64,000 bases of DNA from Halopelagius longus. GTDB taxonomy: Archaea; Halobacteriota; Halobacteria; Halobacteriales; Haloferacaceae. The notes under the pieces are model-generated. The model was not told the origin of the DNA. It ran no database searches and saw nothing but the letters and a program-made list of their open reading frames with translations. Of this stretch, positions 36,731-44,761 are shown in pieces (positions within the stretch are counted from its first letter, which is position 1; every line of letters begins with the position of its first letter). The position numbers and the translations under genes were made by a program. The stretch covers positions 914,395 through 978,394 of the forward strand of contig NZ_FNKQ01000002.1 of assembly GCF_900100875.1 (NCBI RefSeq). Reading direction: 5' to 3'.

Positions 36731-39700
36731 ATGAGTAAGCAGATACCGACCCACACCGACCAGCGCACGACACCCGTTTTCGAGGGGAGATACAGCCCTT
36801 CGCAGTCGAGTTCCGCACTCCGCGGCCCCGTCGAATCGCTCGACGGAGCGGAGGACAACGACCACCTCGCACTCGTCTACGAGGACCGAGCCGAGCAGTT
36901 CGCGGCGGTCGTCCCGTTCGTCCGAGACGGTCTCGAACGGGGCGAGCGGTGCGTGTACGTCGCCGACGACAACACCGTAGACGAGGTGCTCGACGCGATG
37001 CGAGAGCGCGGCGTCGACGTCGACGACGCGCTCGAATCGGGGGCGCTCTCGGTGCACACGGAAGGGGAGGTGTACCGTCGAGCCGGCGAGTTCGACTGCG
37101 ACGCGATGATGGAGTTCTGGAAGGAGACGCTCGCGGACGCGGCCGCCGAGGGGTTCTCGGGGGTCAGAGCCGCCGCCGAGATGACGTGGGCGCTCGACGC
37201 GGACAGCGACCACGACGAACTCTGCGAGTACGAATCGCTGCTCAACCCGCTGTACGACGGCGACGAGTACACCGTCCTCTGTCAGTACAACCGCGACCGG
37301 TTCCCGGCGGAAGTCGTCCACGACGTGCTCAAGACTCACCCGTACCTCGTCTACGACAACACCGTCTGCCGCAACGTCTACTACACCCCGCCCGAGGAGT
37401 ACTTCGGCCCCGAGCGGCTATCGCGCGAGATCGACCGGAAGCTGGAGACGCTCGTCGACCGGACCGACGCGCGGTTGACGGTCACGGCCCGCGAACACTA
37501 CCAGCGGGAGGTGTACGAGATAATGTCGGACTCCGACCGCGAGTTCGACGAGAAGCTCGACGCGCTGTTCGAGGTGGGGTGCGAGCGGTTCGGTCTCGAT
37601 CTGGGCGGGTTAGCCCGCGTCGACCCCGAGACCGACCTGTTCGAGGTGGAGGCTATAAGCGGTGAGCACGACCACCTCGTCCCCGGGGCGCGACTCGACC
37701 TCTCTGAGACCTACTGCCGAGTCGTCGCCGACAGCGACCCGGAGCCGAACGAAGCCGTCTCCGAACCCGTCGAAATCACCGACCCCGTCGACAGCGGATT
37801 CGAGAACGCGGCCTGCTTCGCCGAGTTCGACGTGCGGGCGTACCTCGGTACCCGCGTCCCGGTCGACGGCGACGACGACCGGACGTTCTTCTTCGTCGCC
37901 GAAGAGCCCCGCGAGGAGTCGTTCACCGAGGAAGAGCGCACGTTCCACCGACTGATGGGCCAGTGGCTGCGGTACGAACTCCAGCGGCGACAGCGCGAGC
38001 GCGAACTCCGCGAGCGGACGGAGCATCTGAACGCGCTCGTCGAGACGACGCCGGAGTGCATCAAGACGGTCGCCGCCGACGGGACCCTGCTTCAGATGAA
38101 CTCCGCGGGGCTCGAGATGGTCGGAGCCGACTCGGCGTCGGACGTGGTCGGCGCGTCCGTCTACGACCTCATCGCGTCCGAGGACCGCGAGCGGTTCCGC
38201 GAGTTCAACGAGCGAATCTGCGAGGGAGAGCGCGGGACGCTGGAGTTCGACATCGTCGGTCTGGACGGAACGCGCCGCCACATGGAGTCGCACGCGGCAC
38301 CGCTCCGACGCCCCGACGGAGAGACCGTCCACGTGGCGCTGACGCGCGACGTCACCGAGCAAGTCGAGCGGGAAGCGGAGCTCCGTCGGGCGAAGAACCG
38401 CTTCGAGACGGTGTTCGACCGGAGCAACGACGCGATATTCGTCAACGACCCCTACGAGGACGAGATGGTCGACGTCAACCCCGCCGGACTGGAGCTCGTC
38501 GGCTACGACCGCGAGGAACTGCTCTCTTTGGGCCCGTCCGACTTCCACCCCGACGAGATGGGGCAGTTCCGAGCGTTCGTCGACGGCGTGTTCGAGAACG
38601 GTCACGGGTGGACGGACGAGCTGTGCTGTCGGACGAAAGACGGGGAGGACGTGCCCGCCGAGATATCGGCGTCGGTCATCGAACTCGACGACCGGGAGCT
38701 GATGCTCGCGGTCGTCCGCGACGTCAGCGACCGGAAGGAACACGAGCGATACCAGCGCGAACTCTACACCATCACGGCCGACCCCGAACTCGGGTTCGAC
38801 GAGAAGCTCGAACGCCTGCTCGAGTTGGGACGCGACCGGTTCGACCTCGAGATGGCCGGACTGAATCACCTCCCGTCGTGGGACGGCGCGTTCCGACTCG
38901 AGAAGGGCGTCGGTCTCGATATCGACCCCGACGAGGAACTGTGGACCGACCCCGGTAACGACTGCTACTGCCGCCGGACCATCACCGAGGACGAACCGGT
39001 CGACATGGCCGACGTGCGGGACACGGAGTGGGCCGACGACGAGGTCTACCGAGAGTTCCACATCACCAGCTACCTCGGAACGAAGGTGTCGAGCGGTTCG
39101 ACGCCGTACGGGACGCTGTGGTTCGGGAGCACCGAACCGCGCGAGGAACCGTTCTCGGCGGCCGAGCGGTCGTTCATCGAGTTGATGGGGCAGTGGGTGA
39201 GCTACGAAATCGAGCGCCGCGAGGACAACGAGTCGCAGCGGGAACTGTACGAGATCACCGCCGACGTGAGCCTCTCGACCGACGAGAAGATCGACCGCCT
39301 GCTGGAGACGGGGTGTGACCGCCTCGACCTCCCGGTGGGAATGTTGACCCGCGAACGGACGGAGGCGTTCGAGATAAAGCACATGCGCGGCTCTCACCCC
39401 GACCTCGACGAAGGGACGCTCACTCCGCCGCTGACGGACAACTACTGCCGCCGGGTCGTCGAGACGGGCGACTCGATCAGCGTCGGCGACGCCGGTTCGG
39501 CCGGATGGGACGAAGACGCCCTCTACTACGAGTTCGACCTCCGCTGTTACGCCGGGACGCAGGTGACCGTCGACGGCGACGCCTACGGAACCGTCTGCTT
39601 CGCGGACACCTCGCCGCGGGAGGGGTTCACGGAGGCCGAGCGGACGTTCCTCGACCTCTTGGGTCAGTGCGTCGGCTACGAACTCGAACGCAAACAGTAC

Positions 39701-40420
39701 GAACGGGAACTCGAGGAGACGGTCGACCAACTCCAGCAGTCGAACGAACGGTTAGAGCAGTTCGCGTACGCCGCCTCCCACGACTTACAGGAACCGCTCC
39801 GGATGGTCACGAGCTACCTCCAACTGCTCGAACGTCGGTACGCGGACGCGTTCGACGAGGACGGCGAGGAGTTCCTCGAGTTCGCCGTCGACGGCGCGGA
39901 CCGCATGCGCGAGATGATCGACGGCCTGCTGGAATACTCCCGGGTCGAGACGCGGGGCGACCCCTTCGAACCGGTCGAGTTGGACGCGGTGCTCGACGAC
40001 GTGCGCGAAGACCTCCAGATTCAAATCGAGGAGGCGGACGCCGACATCGCGGCGGGAGAACTTCCTCGCGTGGAAGGCGACGCCAGCCAACTCCGCCAAG
40101 TGTTCCAGAACCTACTGGAGAACGCCATCACCTACAGCGGCGACGAACCGCCGCAGGTTCACGTCGACGCGGAACGGCGAGGGCGGGAGTGGCTACTCTC
40201 GGTCCGCGACGAGGGAATCGGCATCGAACCGGAGGACCAAGACCGGATATTCACCGTCTTCGACCGACTCCACAGCCGCGAGGAGTACGACGGGACGGGA
40301 CTCGGACTGGCGCTCTGTGAACGGATTATCGAACGTCACGGCGGCGACATCTGGGTCGAATCCGAGCCGGGCGAGGGGTCGACGTTCTCCTTTACCCTCC
40401 CCGCGGAACAGGACCGATAA
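36731..40420 (+). CDS. MEDS-GAF-PAS(2)-GAF(2) sensor histidine kinase
   Basis: 1229 residues from ATG 36731 (MSKQIPTHTD); the 50-codon upstream extension is Arg-rich and unlike the family. Domains: MEDS (about 45-207, [28 protein letters not shown]), GAF (263-415), PAS (428-540), PAS (553-670), GAF (675-825), GAF (838-990), HisKA (1008-1072, [12 protein letters not shown], His1017) and HATPase (1120-1225, [20 protein letters not shown]). It is soluble. The MEDS and kinase ends are nearly identical to those of the kinase at 24291-27662, while the middle differs by two PAS domains in place of one GAF. It is divergent from the siderophore operon; a role in iron or siderophore sensing is only suggested by position. 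Confidence 0.9.
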   Translation: MSKQIPTHTDQRTTPVFEGRYSPSQSSSALRGPVESLDGAEDNDHLALVYEDRAEQFAAVVPFVRDGLERGERCVYVADDNTVDEVLDAMRERGVDVDDALESGALSVHTEGEVYRRAGEFDCDAMMEFWKETLADAAAEGFSGVRAAAEMTWALDADSDHDELCEYESLLNPLYDGDEYTVLCQYNRDRFPAEVVHDVLKTHPYLVYDNTVCRNVYYTPPEEYFGPERLSREIDRKLETLVDRTDARLTVTAREHYQREVYEIMSDSDREFDEKLDALFEVGCERFGLDLGGLARVDPETDLFEVEAISGEHDHLVPGARLDLSETYCRVVADSDPEPNEAVSEPVEITDPVDSGFENAACFAEFDVRAYLGTRVPVDGDDDRTFFFVAEEPREESFTEEERTFHRLMGQWLRYELQRRQRERELRERTEHLNALVETTPECIKTVAADGTLLQMNSAGLEMVGADSASDVVGASVYDLIASEDRERFREFNERICEGERGTLEFDIVGLDGTRRHMESHAAPLRRPDGETVHVALTRDVTEQVEREAELRRAKNRFETVFDRSNDAIFVNDPYEDEMVDVNPAGLELVGYDREELLSLGPSDFHPDEMGQFRAFVDGVFENGHGWTDELCCRTKDGEDVPAEISASVIELDDRELMLAVVRDVSDRKEHERYQRELYTITADPELGFDEKLERLLELGRDRFDLEMAGLNHLPSWDGAFRLEKGVGLDIDPDEELWTDPGNDCYCRRTITEDEPVDMADVRDTEWADDEVYREFHITSYLGTKVSSGSTPYGTLWFGSTEPREEPFSAAERSFIELMGQWVSYEIERREDNESQRELYEITADVSLSTDEKIDRLLETGCDRLDLPVGMLTRERTEAFEIKHMRGSHPDLDEGTLTPPLTDNYCRRVVETGDSISVGDAGSAGWDEDALYYEFDLRCYAGTQVTVDGDAYGTVCFADTSPREGFTEAERTFLDLLGQCVGYELERKQYERELEETVDQLQQSNERLEQFAYAASHDLQEPLRMVTSYLQLLERRYADAFDEDGEEFLEFAVDGADRMREMIDGLLEYSRVETRGDPFEPVELDAVLDDVREDLQIQIEEADADIAAGELPRVEGDASQLRQVFQNLLENAITYSGDEPPQVHVDAERRGREWLLSVRDEGIGIEPEDQDRIFTVFDRLHSREEYDGTGLGLALCERIIERHGGDIWVESEPGEGSTFSFTLPAEQDR

Positions 40421-40453
40421 GCAGCGTCACCGTCCTCGGCGGAAACCGGCGTC

Positions 40454-40810
40454 CTATTCGGAACCGCGCGGACGGGAGCTGTAGGGGAGCGCATAGGGCC
40501 ACTCGTCTAACTCCGCCGCCGCTTCGAGCAGTTGGTCCCTCCGTTCGCTCTCGGTGAGGCACACCTCGTCTTCGTTCTGCTCTATGATTCTCAAGTCGCG
40601 TAACAGAGGGAAGTGAAAGTGGGCTAATCGGATGTGGGCGCGTTCGATATCCTCCTCGCCGAGGGAGTCCGGCGAGGTGCGATGTCTGCGGGCGGCGACC
40701 CGGCGAGCGAGCTCTTCTTCGGCCATCCCCTCATCGGCGCGTACGAGCTCGTGAAGCAGAATCTGACGGTCAGCGCTGCCGAGCACTCGAAACGCCTCCG
40801 TCTCTTTCAT
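40454..40810 (-). CDS. DUF7344-like winged-helix protein
   Basis: A protein of about 118 residues from the ATG at 40810 (MKETEAFRVLGSADRQ). Longer in-frame starts are a GTG at 40870 and a TTG at 40915, and a TATA element near 40913-40920 would start transcription near 40890. The core FRVLGSADRQILLHELVRADEGMAEEELARRVAAR is a winged helix, followed by ERAHIRLAHFHFPLLRDLRIIEQN, the family signature in a slightly diverged form. It converges with the kinase gene at 40420 and may belong to the same regulatory island. Confidence 0.7.
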   Translation of the reverse strand: MKETEAFRVLGSADRQILLHELVRADEGMAEEELARRVAARRHRTSPDSLGEEDIERAHIRLAHFHFPLLRDLRIIEQNEDEVCLTESERRDQLLEAAAELDEWPYALPYSSRPRGSE

Positions 40811-41066
40811 CTCTACGGAGAACGGTGTTTCGTTGGGAAAGGAACCGTGGCTAAACACTTCGGTATTCACCTCGATATCCCGTAATTCACTTACAGAAAT
40901 GAAGAATACTGTCAATTATAACTAATCAATTTGAACGACGTTCCGACTCTCGATGGCCGTCAGCGTAACCGAAAACATAGTCCACATGTCTTCGCGATTC
41001 ACTCCGACATCGCAGTCGCGACGTTCGACGATACGGTCGCAGAGCACTCGAAAATCAGAGGTGAGA

Positions 41067-41414
41067 TTAGGCGTCGATGAGCGTCTCTGCGGCGCGCTGT
41101 GCCGAATCCGTCTCGTCGGTCGGAACCGCGAGACGGGCTTCGGGGGAGTAGTCGAGAACGCCGGCCTCGTCTAACTTCGGCAGGTGGGCGTGGTGCAGTT
41201 TGATCTTCAGTCGTTCGAGTTCCGACGGCGTGGGGGCGTCGAACGATGCGTTTCCGGCCTCCACGGCGACGCGCTCTGCCAGTATCGAGAGGCTCACGGA
41301 GGCGTCCTCTTCCGCGAGGACTCTGACTACGGCTCGTCGGTGTTCGTCTTCCAGGACGGCGAGATAGTTACGAAGCGGTCGGTCGGACGAAGCGCCGTCT
41401 TGTTTGACTGCCAT
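41067..41414 (-). CDS. DUF7344-like winged-helix protein
   Basis: 115 residues from the ATG at 41414 (MAVKQDGASSDRPLRNYLAVL); a further ATG at 41462 adds an atypical N-terminus. The winged-helix core is LAVLEDEHRRAVVRVLAEEDASVSLSILAERVAVE, and LERLKIKLHHAHLPKLDEAGVLDYSPEARL is the conserved C-terminal signature. It follows the previous DUF7344-like gene on the same strand at a distance of more than 250 bp, so it is probably a separate unit. A TATA-like AATTATG lies near 41463-41469. DNA binding is inferred from the fold only. Confidence 0.75.
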   Translation of the reverse strand: MAVKQDGASSDRPLRNYLAVLEDEHRRAVVRVLAEEDASVSLSILAERVAVEAGNASFDAPTPSELERLKIKLHHAHLPKLDEAGVLDYSPEARLAVPTDETDSAQRAAETLIDA

Positions 41415-41643
41415 TCTATCTCTACGATCGTTCTCTACCCACGAAAAGTATGCACCTAACATAATTGGGCGAGTGGAGACTGTCTACCACGAAGAGAGTT
41501 CTCGCCGCCCAACAACCGAAGAACCGAATGTCACGGCAGTCGATATGAGCCCTCCGGCTCTCGATAGTGGACCCCGATGTACACGTTTGGACCAAAATGA
41601 GTAGGTACTGACATTAGGGGACACCTCTCCATAGAGGACAGTC

Positions 41644-41790
41644 ATGTATGACCTCCGTTGCGTTTCTTGTGATTTCAGCACATCTGCCGAATCACTGTCT
41701 GAGGCGCTAGATATCGTAGAATCTCACCGGGAGAGATACGGAGACCGTCATTTCGTCGAGTTCGATCAAGTGTCGGATGCGGACAGTTGA
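41644..41790 (+). CDS. 48-residue CxxC protein (small zinc-finger type)
   Basis: A short frame, ATG 41644 to TGA 41790, encoding MYDLRCVSCDFSTSAESLSE and a helical C-terminal half (ALDIVESHRERYGDRHFVEF) ending in DQVSDADS. A single Cys-x2-Cys pair (CVSC) and a later His resemble the small haloarchaeal zinc-finger proteins; function is unknown. It has balanced codon use, an acidic C-terminus and no competing gene on the other strand, which supports coding. It lies between the DUF7344-like gene and the tRNA-Gln locus. Confidence 0.65.
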   Translation: MYDLRCVSCDFSTSAESLSEALDIVESHRERYGDRHFVEFDQVSDADS

Positions 41791-41883
41791 ACTTCGAGAC
41801 AGGTCACCACCCGTCGTTCCGTGTTCGCCGGTACGCGTTCCGTCTCCTCTCGGGACCGGCGTCCACCGAGTAATTCGGGAACT

Positions 41884-41902
41884 ACCGGGCGGATTCGAAC
41901 CG
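41884..41902 (-). repeat. Partial copy of tRNA-Gln T-arm and 3' end
   Basis: Nineteen bases (minus strand GCGGTTCGAATCCGCCCGG) repeat exactly the T-arm and the start of the 3' acceptor strand of the tRNA-Gln gene. They are in the same orientation, about 80 bp beyond its 3' end. No 5' half of a tRNA can be folded around it. A tRNA 3' end repeated downstream is the usual scar of site-specific integration, but an old tRNA pseudogene is possible. Confidence 0.6.
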
Positions 41903-41980
41903 CGACGGCTCGAATTCTCTCGTCTTCTGGGTCTCGAATCCGAGTAACGACTCTTACTGCTCGCTGAGACTCGCAGAAAG

Positions 41981-42053
41981 TAGTCCCGGGCGGATTCGAA
42001 CCGCCGTCAATGGCTCCAAAGGCCATTATGATTGGCCACTACACCACGGGACT
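41981..42053 (-). tRNA. tRNA-Gln (anticodon UUG)
   Basis: A minus-strand cloverleaf of 73 nt. Acceptor arms are AGTCCCG (42053-42047) and CGGGACT (41988-41982). The D arm starts GTGTAGTGG. The anticodon arm is ATGGC-CTTTGGA-GCCAT with anticodon TTG, and the T arm is GGCGG-TTCGAAT-CCGCC. The discriminator is A. There is no intron, and CCA is not encoded. Glutamine in archaea is usually formed on this tRNA by the GatDE amidotransferase pathway, which is not in the window. Confidence 0.95.
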
Positions 42054-42116
42054 TCTCAGTACTCACTCGTCGGTCCGCCTTTGAAAACCCATCGGGTTCG
42101 AACGACTGCGAGGAGG

Positions 42117-42323
42117 TCAGTCTATCGCGAGGTCCGGGTCGGCGTCGAGTTCGTGTTCGACGGAGAACCCGCCGCAGTTCGGACAGACGTGGTACTCTAC
42201 GTCGTACGAGACACCGCATCCGAGACACACGTACGTATACTCGTCGGTCGTCGTCCCCACCCCGTCTCTGGGCCCCAGTCCCGCGAAACGGAGGAGACGA
42301 CCGATAGTCGCTGTCCCATCCAT
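42117..42323 (-). CDS. Small zinc-ribbon protein
   Basis: 68 residues from the ATG at 42323 (MDGTATIGRLLRFAGLGPRD); an upstream GTG at 42365 is less likely. Two Cys-x2-Cys knuckles, YVCLGCG and HVCPNCGGF, are separated by 13 residues, forming a rubredoxin-like or zinc-ribbon fold. An acidic tail (EHELDADPDLAID) follows. Its partner and function are unknown. It stands just downstream of the dtxR-family gene on the same strand with a 77-bp gap. Confidence 0.75.
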   Translation of the reverse strand: MDGTATIGRLLRFAGLGPRDGVGTTTDEYTYVCLGCGVSYDVEYHVCPNCGGFSVEHELDADPDLAID

Positions 42324-42399
42324 AGTCGAACGCAAGAACTGGATTCCCTTAACCGTAGGTGGCACTTGCAGCCTCGGATATCTGTTTGCTCGCGGTGAA

Positions 42400-42840
42400 T
42401 CAGTCCGCGGGTTTCTCTTCGGCTTCCGGGAGTTCCAGATACTCGCACGCGTCCGTCTCGGCGTCGAAACAGTCCGGACACTCGCCGTGCCGGTCGATGA
42501 TGGTGTCCAGTCGCTCCGCCACCGTCCCGTCGATGACGGGTTCCAGTTCCCGGGCCTCCGCGCGGAACGCCTCCACGTCGAGGACGTTCGCGAGGAACCG
42601 TTCGATGATGCAGTACGTCTGGAGGGCGTCTCGCGCGCGGACGATTCCCTCGTCCGTGAGCTGTACGCCCTTGTACTTCTCGTGTTCGGCGAGTCCGCGG
42701 TCCTCCAGTTTCCCGATCATCTCGTTTGCGCTGGCGGGACTGACGTCGAGCATGTCCGCGAGTGCGCCGGTCGCCGCCGGGCCGTCCTCCATCTCTTGCA
42801 GTAGGTAGATTGCCTTGACGTACTGGTCTGCGGTGTTCAT
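42400..42840 (-). CDS. DtxR-family metal-dependent transcriptional regulator (SirR/IdeR-like)
   Basis: 146 residues, a two-domain DtxR-type repressor without an SH3 tail. The winged helix runs from about 1 to 65: DQYVKAIYLLQEMEDGPAATGALADMLDVSPASANEMIGKLEDRGL, then HEKYKGVQLTDEG. The metal-binding and dimerisation domain follows: RDALQTYCIIERFLANVL (Cys and Glu), FRAEARELEPVIDGTVAERL and DRHGECPDCFDAET. Fe(II) or Mn(II) binding would trigger DNA binding. The canonical first-site His is represented by the Glu/Cys-rich helices here. It is 37 bp downstream of a ferritin-like gene, probably co-transcribed. It is the obvious candidate to act at the two palindromic boxes before dat. Confidence 0.9.
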   Translation of the reverse strand: MNTADQYVKAIYLLQEMEDGPAATGALADMLDVSPASANEMIGKLEDRGLAEHEKYKGVQLTDEGIVRARDALQTYCIIERFLANVLDVEAFRAEARELEPVIDGTVAERLDTIIDRHGECPDCFDAETDACEYLELPEAEEKPAD

Positions 42841-42877
42841 CGTTTCCCTCCGTCTCGGTGTCGGTGTCTGTTCGCGC

Positions 42878-43375
42878 TCATTCGCGCTGCTCCATTATCT
42901 TGGTCACCGTCTCGACGCCGTCGGCCTCCTCCTCTCGTATCTCCGTGAGGATGGAGATGAGGCGGTCTCGGTCGACGGTGAACTGCGCGTCGCTCGCTCG
43001 AATCGCTCCGATGAGGTCGTCGTAGAACTTGTAGGCGGTCTCCTCGTTACACAGTTGGTCGTAGAGGACGCCGTCGAAGTCCTCGGGCTTCGTCTTCCCG
43101 TACTGCGCTTCGACGAGCGTTTCGATGTCCTCGAAGGGGATGCTCTCGGCGTCGAGTTCGTCCACGATGGACGCCAGACGCTCGCGGTGTTCCGCGGACT
43201 CCTCTGCGGCGTGTTCGAGAAGCTCCTCTAACTCCTCGTCGAGCGCTCTGTCCTCGTCGGCGAGCGATTGGTAGTGGTGGTACGCGCGGGCCTCGACGAC
43301 TTCCTCGAGTACCACGCCGATCTGGAGGAGGCGAGCGAGTTGGTGGTCCGAAGTCACCCGGTGGCCGACGCTCAC
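42878..43375 (-). CDS. Ferritin-like/rubrerythrin-type protein
   Basis: 165 residues from a GTG at 43375 (VSVGHRVTSDHQ), placed by GGAGGG about nine bases upstream; a GTG three codons earlier is possible. It is a four-helix pattern with diiron-type residues: LEEVVEARAYHHYQSL, HAAEESAEHRERLASIVDEL (ExxxxxH), and NEETAYKFYDDLIGAI. Ferritin-like proteins store iron or reduce peroxide; which role applies here is not clear. No C-terminal rubredoxin CxxC is present. It is paired with the DtxR-family gene, which suits metal-regulated expression. Confidence 0.75.
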   Translation of the reverse strand: MSVGHRVTSDHQLARLLQIGVVLEEVVEARAYHHYQSLADEDRALDEELEELLEHAAEESAEHRERLASIVDELDAESIPFEDIETLVEAQYGKTKPEDFDGVLYDQLCNEETAYKFYDDLIGAIRASDAQFTVDRDRLISILTEIREEEADGVETVTKIMEQRE

Positions 43376-43551
43376 GCCCCACACCCTCCGTTCGCGTGCG
43401 ATACCCTGTCGGTCATACCTTTTGCTCCGCGTGTGACGGACTTAAGCGGTTCCCTCGCTCTCCGTCGGGTGGGTCGTCCGGGCCGCGCGACGCGGCACGG
43501 TCGCTCGGTGTCCGAGAGAAAGGGAAAGAGAGGGAAAAGCGACGGGCCTAC

Positions 43552-44760
43552 CTACCGCAGGCGCGCCGCGATGAGTTCGCGCAGGTCATCTCGGAACTCG
43601 TCGACGTCTATCTCTTCGAGGACGGGCACGAAGAAGCCTTCCACGAGCATGTTGCGAGCCTGCCGGTCGGGGAGCGCCCGAGAGACCATGTAGAAGAGGT
43701 CCTCTTTGTCCACCTGACCGACCGTCGCGGAGTGACTCGCTTCGGTGTCGTGGTTGTGGATGATGAGCTTCGGGGACGCGTCGGCCTCGCTCTCGTCGGA
43801 GAGCATCAGCGTGTTCTCGCGCTGGTAGGAGTTCGTGTCCCACGCGTCGCGGCCGACGTCCTGGACGCCCTCGTACACCGACCGCGCCTCGTCGTCGAGG
43901 ACGCCGCGGGTCACGAGGTCCGCCGTCGTGTGTTCGGCGTTGTGCCAGACGCGCGCGTTCACGTCCAAGTGCTGGTCTTCGTGACCGAAGAACGCGCCGA
44001 CGATCTTCGTCTCCGAGGAGTCGCCGTCGAGGTTCGTCTCGATGTCGCTCCGCGTCAGGCGAGAGCCGATGTTGCCCTCGATCCAGTTCAGCGTCGCGTA
44101 CGTGTCGGTCGTGCCGCGCTTCAGCGTGTAGTTGTACGCCTCGTCGTCGAGGTTCTGGAGCGAGCCGTACTGGACGTACGAGTTCTCGCCCGCGTCTATC
44201 TCCACGAGGTTGCTGAAGTAGCGGTTCCCGTCCGCTTCGGTCCCGCTCTCGATGCTCTCCAGAATCGTCACCGAGGACGACTCCTCGGTGACCACGAGCG
44301 TGTGGCTGAACAGCGACTGGGAGTTCATCTCGGCGCGGATCTTCACGTCCTCGGCGTCGACGTCCTCGGGGACGTAGATGAACGTGCCCGTGGTGAAAAG
44401 CGCCGCCGACAGCGCCGTGAGGTAGTTCTCATCCGGCTCGATGATGGAGCCGAATTTCTCCTCGATGAGGTCGCCGTACTCCGAGAGCGCCTCCGTGAAC
44501 GGGAGGACTTCGACGCCCTCCGCGGTGACGCGGTCGGTCGTGTCAGACTGGTTCAGCGGGTCGACGAGCTGCTCGAAGTCGAGCGCTTCGAGGTTCGTCC
44601 ACCGCCGACCGGGCGTCTGGATGACGTCCGGCAGAGCGACGTCTTCGAGCGCCGACAGCGCTTCGAGTCGAGTCTCGAGGAGCCACTCGGGCTCGTCGCG
44701 TTCCTCCGAAATCGTCCGAACCGTCTCCTCCGAGAGGTTCGCTGGTAGCTGCGTGCTCAT
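43552..44760 (-). CDS. sufD: Fe-S cluster assembly protein SufD
   Basis: A 402-residue beta-helix scaffold protein of the SUF system; it pairs with SufB in the SufBC2D complex that builds [4Fe-4S] clusters. The C-terminal region has the family motifs HNAEHTTADLVTRGVLDDEARSVYEG, KLIIHNHDTEASHSATVGQ and LFYMVSRALPDRQARNMLVEGF. The N-terminus MSTQLPANLSEETV shares the SufB-like EERDEPEWLLETRLEAL helix. It starts one base after the sufB stop, so it is the last gene of sufCBD. Confidence 0.95.
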   Translation of the reverse strand: MSTQLPANLSEETVRTISEERDEPEWLLETRLEALSALEDVALPDVIQTPGRRWTNLEALDFEQLVDPLNQSDTTDRVTAEGVEVLPFTEALSEYGDLIEEKFGSIIEPDENYLTALSAALFTTGTFIYVPEDVDAEDVKIRAEMNSQSLFSHTLVVTEESSSVTILESIESGTEADGNRYFSNLVEIDAGENSYVQYGSLQNLDDEAYNYTLKRGTTDTYATLNWIEGNIGSRLTRSDIETNLDGDSSETKIVGAFFGHEDQHLDVNARVWHNAEHTTADLVTRGVLDDEARSVYEGVQDVGRDAWDTNSYQRENTLMLSDESEADASPKLIIHNHDTEASHSATVGQVDKEDLFYMVSRALPDRQARNMLVEGFFVPVLEEIDVDEFRDDLRELIAARLR

Positions 44761-44761
44761 G

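Noticed and set aside
24291..40420. Conserved Tyr-Cys motif in each GAF domain as a heme or iron ligand
   Set aside because: A Cys at this place is common in ordinary GAF domains, so it does not by itself suggest metal sensing.
41903..41980. Second complete tRNA downstream of tRNA-Gln
   Set aside because: Only a T-arm-like segment is present; no matching 5' acceptor or anticodon arm could be folded.
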